A stretch of 64,000 nucleotides of DNA from Thermobifida halotolerans (GTDB lineage: Bacteria > Actinomycetota > Actinomycetes > Streptosporangiales > Streptosporangiaceae): contig NZ_CP063196.1 in the NCBI RefSeq assembly GCF_003574835.2, forward strand, positions 2,852,001 through 2,916,000. The letters run 5' to 3'. Shown piece after piece: positions 22,505 through 29,665 of the stretch. The translations under genes and the position numbers were made by a program. Within the stretch, counting starts at the first letter, position 1, and the number at the start of each line of letters is the position of its first letter. The notes below the pieces were generated by a model, which was not told where the DNA came from, made no database searches, and worked only from the letters and a program-made list of their open reading frames with translations.

Positions 22505-23590
22505 TCAGCGGTGGACGGTCGGGATCGCAGCCCGGATACGGGCGATGCTGTCGAGTTGGTGATTGAGCCGGTAGCGTGCGGCCACCTTGGCTGCAAGGTC
22601 AAGGCTGCGCAGCCCGTCGTCCCGGGTCGCCGGGTCAGACACCAGGACATGTCCCTGGGCGGTGGTCAGACGTACCCACTGCATCGGCGCCGGGGTCGTG
22701 GTGGTGCGGTGGGCGATGTCGATGCAGCGCAGGGCACGGTCCAGGTCTCCCGCACCCCGGTGGGCCAAGGCGAGCTTCTGGTGTGCCACCGACCAGTCGT
22801 CAGGTTCCGACAACTCCTCGAACTCACGGATGGCGGTGGACATGACACGGGTGGCATGGTCGTACTCACCGTGCTTGCTCAGTGCGGTTCCCACCCACAG
22901 CAGAGCGCGTGCACGATCACGGCGGGACAGTCGGCCGTCGCCAGCCAGCCGCTCGTAGCTTCGGGCCGCGGTCTCCAGTCGACCGGACATTTCGGTGATC
23001 ACGGTCATCGAAAGTTCCATCTGGGCCACACGGCGAGGAGTGTCGAGTTTCCGGAACATTGAACAGGCGCTGATGTAGGCCTGTTGAGCCGCAGCAGAGC
23101 CGAACAGGATTCCCCGGTCGCGTTGGAGATCACCGATTAGGGCGGTGGACCGGGCGAACAGGTACCGTCCTTTGTCGTCCAACTCCAGTGGACTGAAACG
23201 GCTCAGCCACCGGTCCAGGAGGTTCTCGGCGAAGACGAAGTTCTGTTGGGAGAGCGCCGCGACAGCGCGGTCCAAGTCGTCGGCCCAGGATTCGTCATCC
23301 ACTGGCAGCAATTCACTCACAGGTTCCCGTTGATCCGTTGCCGCAGAGGCAGCGGCCGTGGAGAGGTTCGCTGCAAAGCGCAGGCGCGCCGCGGAGTCGG
23401 CGCGGGCGAGTGCGGTGTCCAGGATGGCCTGGGTGTCGGGGCGGGGCTTGGTGGAAGCCAGGAGCTTCTCCTATTTGGAGACCGTTCGCGCACCGACGCC
23501 CAGGTGTTCGGCGAATCCGCGCACGCTCATCCGTAACGCCAAGCGCAGGGCACGGGCTTCCCTCCCGGTCCAGCGGTGCACAGCCACCAC
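22505..23590 (-). pseudogene. XRE/TPR regulator broken by in-frame TAG
   Basis: Read as one frame, 361 codons form an XRE helix-turn-helix plus TPR-like helical repeats, a common actinomycete regulator type. The DNA-binding part reads RALRLALRMSVRGFAEHLGV and then ARTVSK followed by TAG (23471-23473) and EKL. Homologous HTH sequences have Trp at this site (SKWE), so a single TGG-to-TAG change explains it. The GTG at 23588-23590 has GGAGGAGAACGCCC in front. Downstream a GTG at 23318-23320 could still give a 271-residue TPR-only protein. Either the gene is dead, the TPR part is made alone, the stop is read through, or this base is a sequencing error. Confidence 0.85.
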
Positions 23591-23757
23591 GGGCGTTCTC
23601 CTCCCAACCCCTTCTCCTTCCCGAGTCTCAAGCAAAGCAGATACGCCTTCGCGGGGCTACGGAAGTGCGACGGTCGGTCATTCCTCTGCTGTGCAGACAC
23701 GGTCAGACTTGGACCGTTCCTTTTCCATGGCGGACCGCCCACGGCAGAAAGAGCACG

Positions 23758-25104
23758 ATGTCCTCGATTTCTCCACTCTCTTCCGAGTCAGCACGGACGG
23801 CCATGGTTGATGCCATGGCGGCCGAGCGTGTCCGGCTCGGCGTACAGCCGCTGCCGCAGAAGGTTGAAGAGGCCCTGCGTGCCGTCCCCCGCGAGGCGTT
23901 CCTGCCCGGACTGCCGCTGGCCGAGGCCTACGACCCGCACCAGGCGGTGGTGACCAGGCGCGACGACGAGCGGGGGGTGGCGCTCAGTTCGGTGTCGGCA
24001 CCCACCATCGTCGCCACCATGCTGGAACGTGCCGACCCGCGCCCCGGGCATCGGGTGCTGGAGATCGGCTCGGGTGGCTACAACGCCGCCCTGATCCGCC
24101 GTCTGGTCGGTGAGAACGGCCAGGTGACCTCCATCGACATCGACCCTGATGTCATCGCCCGCGCCGAGCGGTGCCTGAAGAGCATCGGCGTTGACGACGT
24201 GCACCTGGCGGTCGGCGACGGCGCCCACGGGTTCGCCGCCCGGGCGCCTTTCGACCGGATTCTCGTGACCGCAGGAGCCTGGGACCTGCCGCCCGCCTGG
24301 GAGGAGCAGCTCACCGAAGGCGGTCGCCTGGTGGTGCCCATGCGGATTCGGGGCCTGACCCGCTGCCTGACCCTGCGCCACGCTCCCGAAAGGGGGTGCT
24401 GGGAGGCGGTGGCGGTGGACATGTGCGGGTTCGTGCGCATGCAGGGCAGGGACGAGCACTGGGAAGCCATGCCCTGTCTCCACGACGAGGACGGCCGCCA
24501 GGTCGCGCTGCGTCTGGAGGACGGCCCCGAGGTGGATGAGAAGGCCCTGCGTGAAGCCTTGGCCTGCGAGCCGGTCACTGTCTGGCCGGACGTGCTGGTG
24601 GGCGCGGAAGAGCCCACCGACTCCCAGGACCTGTACCTGGCCTCGACCGCCGACCGGTGGGCGCAGTTGACCGCCGAGCGCGGCGCGATCAGGGCCAGAC
24701 TCGTCAGCCCGATCTCTCGCCTGGGCACCCCGGCCCTGATCAGCCCCGAGGGCACCGGTTTCGCCTACCGGACCCTGCGCCGCTGCCCCGACCGCGCGGA
24801 CCGGTGGGAGTTCGGCGCGGTCGGCCACGGCCCCCACGCCCGCGCAACCGCCGAACACCTGGCCCGGCTGATCGGCGACTGGGACCGCGACCACCGCCAC
24901 GGCCCCGGACCCCGCATCACCCTGTCTCCCGCCACCACCCCCGATGATCGCCTCCCCGTCGGCACCGCCGGTCCGTTTGAACAGGGTTCTGTCTCCGGAG
25001 CGCCAGACCGCCCCTTGTGCCCCGGTCCGGGGTTTGACCAACTCCCAGGTGTCCAAGCGTGCCTCCCGTTTGCTCGTGCTGCCACGGACAGTAAATCAGA
25101 CTAG
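23758..25104 (+). CDS. RiPP-type (FxLD-like) methyltransferase related to PCMT
   Basis: A 448-residue S-adenosylmethionine methyltransferase of the protein-isoaspartate fold. VEEALRAVPREAFLP, then AYDPHQAVVTRRDD, then VALSSVSAPTIVATMLE match the N-terminal part of methyltransferases encoded with FxLD lanthipeptides or ATP-grasp-modified peptides. The SAM site is VLEIGSGGYNAALIRRLVG with VTSIDIDPDVI. No precursor peptide, LanB/LanC or ATP-grasp gene is present, so it is an orphan here. The last 50 or so residues after TPDDRLPV do not look like the family and may come from a frameshift or new stop. The ATG at 23758 has AAAGAG upstream. It diverges from the broken XRE/TPR gene. Confidence 0.8.
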   Translation: MSSISPLSSESARTAMVDAMAAERVRLGVQPLPQKVEEALRAVPREAFLPGLPLAEAYDPHQAVVTRRDDERGVALSSVSAPTIVATMLERADPRPGHRVLEIGSGGYNAALIRRLVGENGQVTSIDIDPDVIARAERCLKSIGVDDVHLAVGDGAHGFAARAPFDRILVTAGAWDLPPAWEEQLTEGGRLVVPMRIRGLTRCLTLRHAPERGCWEAVAVDMCGFVRMQGRDEHWEAMPCLHDEDGRQVALRLEDGPEVDEKALREALACEPVTVWPDVLVGAEEPTDSQDLYLASTADRWAQLTAERGAIRARLVSPISRLGTPALISPEGTGFAYRTLRRCPDRADRWEFGAVGHGPHARATAEHLARLIGDWDRDHRHGPGPRITLSPATTPDDRLPVGTAGPFEQGSVSGAPDRPLCPGPGFDQLPGVQACLPFARAATDSKSD

Positions 25105-25120
25105 AAGGAGACTAGAAAGG
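25100..25120 (+). repeat. Repeat copy 1 near the XRE/DUF5753 gene
   Basis: Two tandem 11-base units (ACTAGAAGGAG and ACTAGAAAGG with a final G). They share the 15 bases TAGAAGGAGACTAGA, inverted, with copy 2 at 26021-26046. This copy overlaps the end of the methyltransferase gene, and the pair brackets the XRE gene. Confidence 0.75.
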
Positions 25121-25155
25121 GACTTGTCTGTGTCCGGAGGGTGAGACGGCGTCGT

Positions 25156-26013
25156 TCAGTCTCCGCCGCCGATCCGCTGTCGCAGCGCGAGCAGGAAGTC
25201 GCGGGTGTCCTCCACGGGCAGGGCGCGTTCGGTGAAGCGTCCGTGGAGGGTGCGGTAGGCAGCGACCTCGTCGGGGTCGGTCAGGACGAGTTCGCGGGTG
25301 TGGGTCTCGACGATGACGCGGGGCTCCTCGTCCTCCTCGTACAGCAGGAAGCCGTGGGAGGGCACCGCGCCGGAGGGGGTGGTGAGCGGCAGGACCCGGA
25401 CGGTGACGTTGGGCAGGGTCGCCACCGACAGCAACCGGTCGATCTGAGGCAGCAGCACGGAGCGGTCCTCGGCGTGCCACCACAGCGCCGCCTCGGTGAG
25501 TGTGAACGCGAAGTCGGTCCGCTCCCGGTAGAGCGCCTCCTGGCGCCGCAGCCGTTCGGCCACCGCCGCCGCGACGTCCCCGCGCCCCGAGACGTCGGCG
25601 AGCGTGAGCACCTGGCGCGCGTAGGCGGCCGTCTGCAGCAGTCCCGGCACCAGGGTGGGTTGGAAGGAGCGGAGGAGGGTGGCGCGCTCCTCGATCGCGG
25701 CGACCTCGCGCTGCCGACGCGCCAGGCCGCCCCGGTGGGAGGCCCGCCAGTGCCGGGCCTCCACCAGCGCGGCCTCGGCCAACTCCGCCACCCGGGACAG
25801 TGCGGCCGTATCCGCGCCGCACGTGCGCGCCCAGGACTCGGCGTCGCCGCGGGACGGACGGGTGCGGCCCCGCTCGATCTTGGAGATCTTCGACTGCGAC
25901 CAGCCCAGCGCGGCGGCCAACTGCTCCCCCGACCGGCCGCTGTCCAACCGGAGGGAGCGCAGCAGCCGCGCCAGTTCGGCGCGGGCCGCGTGCTGCCGGG
26001 GTGACTCGGACAA
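25156..26013 (-). CDS. XRE regulator with DUF5753 domain
   Basis: A 285-residue regulator of the WhiJ-like type. The helix-turn-helix (about 15-70) reads SGEQLAAALGWSQSKISKIE. The DUF5753 part (about 90-280) has FQPTLVPGLLQTAAYARQVL, LPNVTVRVLPL and the C-terminal ETHTRELVLTDPDEVAAY. In known pairs this domain works with a DUF397 protein; one lies divergently nearby. The start is TTG at 26013, preceded by AAGGAAGG; no ATG or GTG fits near the HTH. The repeated 15-base element in its promoter region is a likely operator. Function inferred: local or developmental repression. Confidence 0.88.
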   Translation of the reverse strand: MSESPRQHAARAELARLLRSLRLDSGRSGEQLAAALGWSQSKISKIERGRTRPSRGDAESWARTCGADTAALSRVAELAEAALVEARHWRASHRGGLARRQREVAAIEERATLLRSFQPTLVPGLLQTAAYARQVLTLADVSGRGDVAAAVAERLRRQEALYRERTDFAFTLTEAALWWHAEDRSVLLPQIDRLLSVATLPNVTVRVLPLTTPSGAVPSHGFLLYEEDEEPRVIVETHTRELVLTDPDEVAAYRTLHGRFTERALPVEDTRDFLLALRQRIGGGD

Positions 26014-26020
26014 AAGCCTT

Positions 26021-26046
26021 CCTTCTCTAGTCTCCTTCTATTCTAA
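26021..26046 (-). repeat. Repeat copy 2 in the XRE/DUF6879 divergent promoter
   Basis: On the minus strand it reads TTAGAATAGAAGGAGACTAG and then AGAAGG, sharing 15 bases with copy 1. It overlaps the ribosome site region of the XRE gene and faces the divergent DUF6879 gene, so it could act as an operator for both. Confidence 0.7.
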
Positions 26047-26116
26047 TAAGAAGCGTTCGAGGGAAGCATCCCACCCCGCAGAGACCACGGCCACGTCGCG
26101 GACCGCAAGGAGCGCC

Positions 26117-26662
26117 ATGAGCATCATTCCCCCCTCCGAGTTCGCCGCCCGCTTCCTGTCCTGGTTCCACACCTCGGTGTTCCGCCTGGAAACCCTCGAC
26201 GCCTATGTGGCCGACAACGAACGCGAACCCTACCGCCGCTTCCTGGCGGGCCTTCCCCAGGACCTGGATTGGCGGCGCCCCTGGCAGCGACTGGTCCGCG
26301 ACATCCGAACCAGCGGACGCGGCATCGGCCGCGTCCACATCGTCCCCGACGAACTGACCGACTACCTGAGATTCGAACTCACCTGCGCCTACCCCTCCAG
26401 TGTGGACGCCGGAGAGGACGTGCGCATCCTCAGCAGGGCAACCGCCGACTCGCTGGGCCTGCCCGACGGGGAGGACTACTGGCTGTTCGACGACGAACGC
26501 TCGGCACTGCTCCACTACGACGACGACGGCGAGTTCCTCGGCGTCGAGTTCGCCGACCCGGCCCGCGCCGCCCAGCACGCCGACTGGCGGCGCACCGCCC
26601 AGACCGCCGCGATCCCTCTGGACGACTACCTCAAAACCGTTGGCCTGTCAGCCGAACGCTGA
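26117..26662 (+). CDS. DUF6879 family protein
   Basis: A 181-residue protein matching the actinobacterial family now called DUF6879. Features include FRLETLDAYVADNEREPYRRFLAG at the N-terminus, then RVHIVPDELTDYLRFELTCAY and the acidic DYWLFDDERSALLHYDDDGEF. These genes are regularly found between XRE/DUF5753 and DUF397 genes, as here. No catalytic motif, membrane segment or known activity. Start ATG 26117 follows AAGGAGCGCC. DUF397 starts 18 bases after its stop, so the two are one transcript. Confidence 0.82.
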   Translation: MSIIPPSEFAARFLSWFHTSVFRLETLDAYVADNEREPYRRFLAGLPQDLDWRRPWQRLVRDIRTSGRGIGRVHIVPDELTDYLRFELTCAYPSSVDAGEDVRILSRATADSLGLPDGEDYWLFDDERSALLHYDDDGEFLGVEFADPARAAQHADWRRTAQTAAIPLDDYLKTVGLSAER

Positions 26663-26680
26663 CCAACCCCTGGAGCGCCC

Positions 26681-26878
26681 ATGACCGACCACCCGTTCAC
26701 CGACGCCGACTTCCGCAAGTCCGACCGCAGCGGCGACTTCGGCTGCGTCGAAGCCGCCATCACCCACCACACCCCCGACACCATCGGCCTGCGCGACTCC
26801 GTACACCCCCGCCAGACCGTCCTCTGCTTCTCCCCCAAGGAGTGGACCGCCTTCACCGCAGGACTCAACAAACTCTGA
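26681..26878 (+). CDS. DUF397 protein
   Basis: A 65-residue member of DUF397, small partners or antagonists of WhiJ/XRE-DUF5753 regulators in Streptomyces and relatives. It shows the usual order: FRKSDRSGDFGCVEAA (the Lys-Ser-x-x-Ser and Cys-Val-Glu core), GLRDSVHP, and the C-terminal FSPKEWTAFTAGL. The length is typical. GGAGCG stands 5-6 bases before the ATG. It is the last gene of the DUF6879-DUF397 pair, followed by a strong hairpin. Confidence 0.9.
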   Translation: MTDHPFTDADFRKSDRSGDFGCVEAAITHHTPDTIGLRDSVHPRQTVLCFSPKEWTAFTAGLNKL

Positions 26879-26883
26879 CCGAC

Positions 26884-26916
26884 CGCCCGTGGGAGGCCGC
26901 TGGCCTCTCACGGGCG
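26884..26916 (+). terminator. Terminator after DUF6879-DUF397
   Basis: A 15-base stem (26884-26898 with 26902-26916) with one G-U type mismatch and a GCT loop begins 5 bases past the stop. A second smaller hairpin, GGAGGCT/AGCCTCC, follows at 26944-26961. No further feature was seen up to 27102. Confidence 0.65.
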
Positions 26917-27102
26917 AACTGGGTTACATGCCCGCTTTGTCTGGGAGGCTCGGCAGCCTCCACGTAGGCGCATGGCCCCGGAGGGACTGCAAACTCCCCG
27001 TCCCAAAGCACGGGCGCGGTCGCCAACCCCTCCCAAGGGCCAGGAAGCAGGCGAAGAGGCTACCGGGCCTCCCGGCCGAGGCAGACCAGAACCCCGAACG
27101 CC

Positions 27103-27372
27103 CTACAGCTCACCTCTGGTGGCCGCGCGCAGGAAGGCGTGCCACTCGGCGGCGGGGAAGGAGAGGAACCCGAGGCCGCGCTGCGTAGAGTCGCGGACCG
27201 CGACCCGGGTGGGGGTGGCGAAGAGGGGACCGGCTTCGACGCAGCTTCCTCCACCGCTTGGACTGTGGCTGCTGATGTGCCAGCCGACTTCGACGCAGTT
27301 GCCGTCAGTGTTCAAGCTGTAGGTACTGGTGTGCCAGCCGACCGGCGACTGCGTCCCCTGGTCCTGGTTCAT
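27103..27372 (-). CDS. DUF397 protein with duplicated N-terminal motif
   Basis: An 89-residue DUF397 protein, longer than the usual 60-70. The extra length comes from a tandem copy of the first motif: GWHTSTYSLNTDGNCVEV is followed by GWHISSHSPSGGGSCVEA. It then continues normally with RVAVRDSTQRGLGFLSFPAAEWHAFL. The ATG at 27370-27372 follows GGAGAGGGACC. No XRE partner is adjacent; the nearest is 1.1 kb away and paired with another DUF397. It is transcribed toward the DUF6879-DUF397 pair, and its start abuts a truncated ATPase gene on the other strand. Confidence 0.8.
   Translation of the reverse strand: MNQDQGTQSPVGWHTSTYSLNTDGNCVEVGWHISSHSPSGGGSCVEAGPLFATPTRVAVRDSTQRGLGFLSFPAAEWHAFLRAATRGEL
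27235..27342 (-). repeat. Tandem 54-base duplication inside DUF397 gene
   Basis: Two adjacent 54-base units (27235-27288 and 27289-27342) both encode the DUF397 N-terminal motif. On the minus strand each begins GTCGGCTGGCACA and ends CTGCGTCGAA, with divergence between. The divergence suggests the duplication is not recent. Confidence 0.8.
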
Positions 27373-27381
27373 GGCAGGTCC

Positions 27382-28095
27382 CTCTCCAAAGCTGCGTTGA
27401 ACTCGCTGGCGCTGTCGCTGTTCCTGCCCCGGGCCACGACGCAGGAGAGCCCGTTCCGCTTCCTTCTGCTGGACGACCCGGTCCAGGCGATGGATCCGGC
27501 CAAGGTCGCCGGACTGGCCCGGCTGCTGTCCGACATCGCTCGGGATCGGCAGGTCGTCGTGTTCACCCACGACACCCGACTCGTCGAGGAGATCCGCTAC
27601 CAGCGGCTGCCCGCCACCTGTCTGGAGATCACCCGTGGGGAGCGCTCCAAGGTCGTGGTTCTTCCCAAGACCGATCCGGTCACCCAGGCGCTCAGCGATG
27701 CGCGGAGATTCTCGAAGAGGGTCAGCCGGGAAATCTGTTCGGAGGTACTGCCCGGCCTGTGCCGCCAAGCAATCGAAGCCGCCTGCAAGGACGCCGCACG
27801 GCACCGGATGATCGCCCAAGGCAAGGGGCTCAAGGAGATCGAAGAGCGCTTCGAAGACGCGGAGAAATTGGCCGAGCTGGCCGCGCTCGCCCTCTTCGAC
27901 GAGTCCTCCCCTGACAAGAACGTCGACAACTGGGTCCGGAAACACTGTCCCGACGCGGTGCAGATCCTGCGGACCTGCACCAAGGGATCGCATGAACACG
28001 TAGTGGTCAACAACCCGGACACGTTCGTCAGCCAGACCCAGAAACTCGCCACCCGGATCAGGGCGGCGGCTGAGAAGAACGGAGGACGAGAGTGA
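27382..28095 (+). pseudogene. 3' remnant of an SMC/RecF-like AAA ATPase gene
   Basis: The frame encodes the C-terminal 237 residues of a P-loop ATPase. It has the signature helix LNSLALSLFLPRAT, the Walker B strand FRFLLLDDPVQAMD, and the switch QVVVFTHDTRLVEE. There is no Walker A, N-terminal half or coiled coil. Just upstream, the strand is occupied by the opposite DUF397 gene, and the frame continues without ATPase similarity. Intact relatives, as I remember them, are several hundred residues longer. No start codon with a ribosome site precedes it. Its stop still overlaps the next start as GTGA, so the junction lies at the 5' side near 27380. Confidence 0.75.
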
Positions 28096-28481
28096 ACCGT
28101 CCCGCCGAACTGCTCGCCACAGCCGACACCCTTCTCGCCTCGCCCCTTGACCGCAGCTTCGGACCCATGCGACGCGGCACGGTCTTCCTGCTGCGCAAAG
28201 CACTGGAGGAGATGATGCGCGAGTACTGGCGGGAGGTCCGTCCAGAACTCGCCGAAGGCAAAGGCAAGACTCACGCGCAGTCACTGTGCCTGGGCTACCG
28301 GGGACACACCGACCTGGCCGGACGCTGGTCGGCGCTGTGGCTCGGGTTGAGCCGAGCCTGCCACTACCACCAGTGTCCGCTTCCGCCGTCGATCACCACG
28401 CTGACCGCCTGGCGTGACGAGGTCGCCGCACTCCTCCCGGAGTTCGAGAAGCTGAGTCTGGCAGGGAAATGGGAGCTGTGA
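28092..28481 (+). CDS. Small partner of the ATPase, possibly HEPN-like
   Basis: A 129-residue, mostly helical protein without a recognised name. The GTG start overlaps the ATPase stop, showing the two were a translationally coupled pair. A run RRGTVFLLRKALEEMMREYW is followed by WLGLSRACHYHQCPLPPSI. RACHYH fits the Rx4H pattern of HEPN ribonucleases, and an ATPase plus HEPN gene is a common defence or toxin layout. Both points are suggestive only: the motif is short and no fold search was possible. With the ATPase truncated, this gene may be silent. It ends at a strong hairpin. Confidence 0.6.
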   Translation: MNRPAELLATADTLLASPLDRSFGPMRRGTVFLLRKALEEMMREYWREVRPELAEGKGKTHAQSLCLGYRGHTDLAGRWSALWLGLSRACHYHQCPLPPSITTLTAWRDEVAALLPEFEKLSLAGKWEL

Positions 28482-28484
28482 ACA

Positions 28485-28531
28485 CCCCGGCGGGCGGCAC
28501 CGGAGGCGTGGTCCGGTGCCGCCCGCCGGGG
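28485..28531. terminator. Strong convergent terminator
   Basis: A perfect 19-base stem (28485-28503 with 28513-28531) with a 9-base loop lies between the small rightward gene and the leftward DUF6167 gene. It closes the accessory island on this side. Confidence 0.7.
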
Positions 28532-28537
28532 GCGGGC

Positions 28538-28798
28538 TCAGTTCTCCGGCAGCGCCGGGGGTTCCCGCCGCGCCGGGTCCGCGGCGTAGCGGCGGAGCAG
28601 TTCCTCCTCGTGCTCGCGCACCGCGTCGGCGACGTCCTCGTTGAACTCGCGCAGCGCCTCCTTGTAGGAGGTGACCTGTTTTTCGACGCGGTCGGCGATC
28701 CCGCCGGGGGTCCAGGCGCGGGCGGCGCGGTTGACGCGGTACACCACGTAGCCGCCGACCACCGCCCCGGCCACGAAGTAGACGGTCCGGCCGATCAC
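28538..28798 (-). CDS. DUF6167 family small membrane-anchored protein
   Basis: An 86-residue protein starting VIGRTVYFVAGAVVGGYVVY, a single N-terminal membrane helix, then a charged helical tail (VEKQVTSYKEALREFNEDVA). The GTG at 28796-28798 follows GGAGGGAG and overlaps the DUF948 stop as GTGA. The DUF948-DUF6167 pair normally sits just upstream of alaS in actinomycetes. Function unknown; both look like envelope proteins. Confidence 0.82.
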   Translation of the reverse strand: MIGRTVYFVAGAVVGGYVVYRVNRAARAWTPGGIADRVEKQVTSYKEALREFNEDVADAVREHEEELLRRYAADPARREPPALPEN

Positions 28799-29187
28799 GC
28801 GCTCTCCCTCCTGCGCCGGGTGCGGATCAGCGCCAGCGCCCTGCGCCGCCCCAGGACCCGGCGCACCCCGTAGGACAGCGACGCCACCTTGACGAGCGGG
28901 CCGGTCACCGCCGAGCGGGTGAGCTCGGTGATCGTGGAGACGTCCTCGGTGGTGCTGGCGAGGTTGGCGGTGATCTCGTCGACCCGGTCGAGGGACCCGT
29001 TGGCGCGTTCGACCGTGGCCGCGAGGTCGTCGAGCAGCGGGGCGGTGCGTTCCCGGAACTCGGACACGGCCCTGGTGGCCTCGGTCAGCAGCCGGGTGAG
29101 CTTGAACAGGGCCACGCACAAGAACACGGCCACCACGGCCCAGACCACCGCGGCGACCAGGGCCGCGAGTTCTCCTCCGGTGAGCAT
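28795..29187 (-). CDS. DUF948 family membrane protein
   Basis: A 130-residue protein with an N-terminal helix (ALVAAVVWAVVAVFLCVALF) followed by a long amphipathic coiled-coil-like region (VSEFRERTAPLLDDLAATVE, then DEITANLASTTEDVSTI), the hallmark of DUF948. The basic C-terminus RVLGRRRALALIRTRRR is probably cytoplasmic. The start ATG 29185-29187 has GGAG 8 bases upstream. Coupled to DUF6167. Role unknown. Confidence 0.84.
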   Translation of the reverse strand: MLTGGELAALVAAVVWAVVAVFLCVALFKLTRLLTEATRAVSEFRERTAPLLDDLAATVERANGSLDRVDEITANLASTTEDVSTITELTRSAVTGPLVKVASLSYGVRRVLGRRRALALIRTRRRRESA

Positions 29188-29665
29188 GCGGACTCCGCTA
29201 ACGGTTGGGTTCGTTGGGGCTTCGACGGGGCCGACCGGGTGTCGGCGCCGACGGACGGCTCCGGTCCGGCGGCGATGCTGCCCGGGGGGTCGGGCCGCCG
29301 CCTCGGAAGGAGCCGAATTGGGTCTGACACTATCGTGAATTCTCTGTTCGCCACGGGACTTCGTACGGCGCTTCCGCCTTCGCGTCTGCGAGATCCCGCC
29401 GCCCGTCGCCGCGGGTGTCCGTACGATCGGACTGCCGGAACAGTCGACCCCTCCGTTCCACACCTGATGACCTCGCGCACCGGTCACCCGCGGTGAATGC
29501 GGCACGGCGCGGAGTGGTGTGTTCGGTCGGAGAGAACCGGAGGGAGGATGGTGCCGTCTCAGTCTGACAAGATGACCGAGTTCTCCCGATAATGGCGATA
29601 ACCACCCACTGGCTACTACTGCGCCTTCCATCACTTCACCTCGGACTTTTTGAGACAGGACCACG
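29188..29665. other. Divergent spacer before the kinase gene
   Basis: No gene is supported in these 478 bases. Remembered Streptomyces synteny would place rpsD beside DUF948 here, but no ribosomal protein S4 sequence is present in any frame. The region must hold the promoters of the DUF948 and kinase genes; I could not fix them. Confidence 0.5.

Noticed and set aside
23591-23757. Possible FxLD precursor peptide before the methyltransferase
   Set aside because: The short frames here lack an FxLD motif, a Ser/Thr/Cys-rich core and a ribosome site.
25141-26004. Rightward frame with GGAGG before a GTG, opposite the XRE gene
   Set aside because: The ribosome-site-like match is chance; the XRE/DUF5753 reading is clear on the minus strand.
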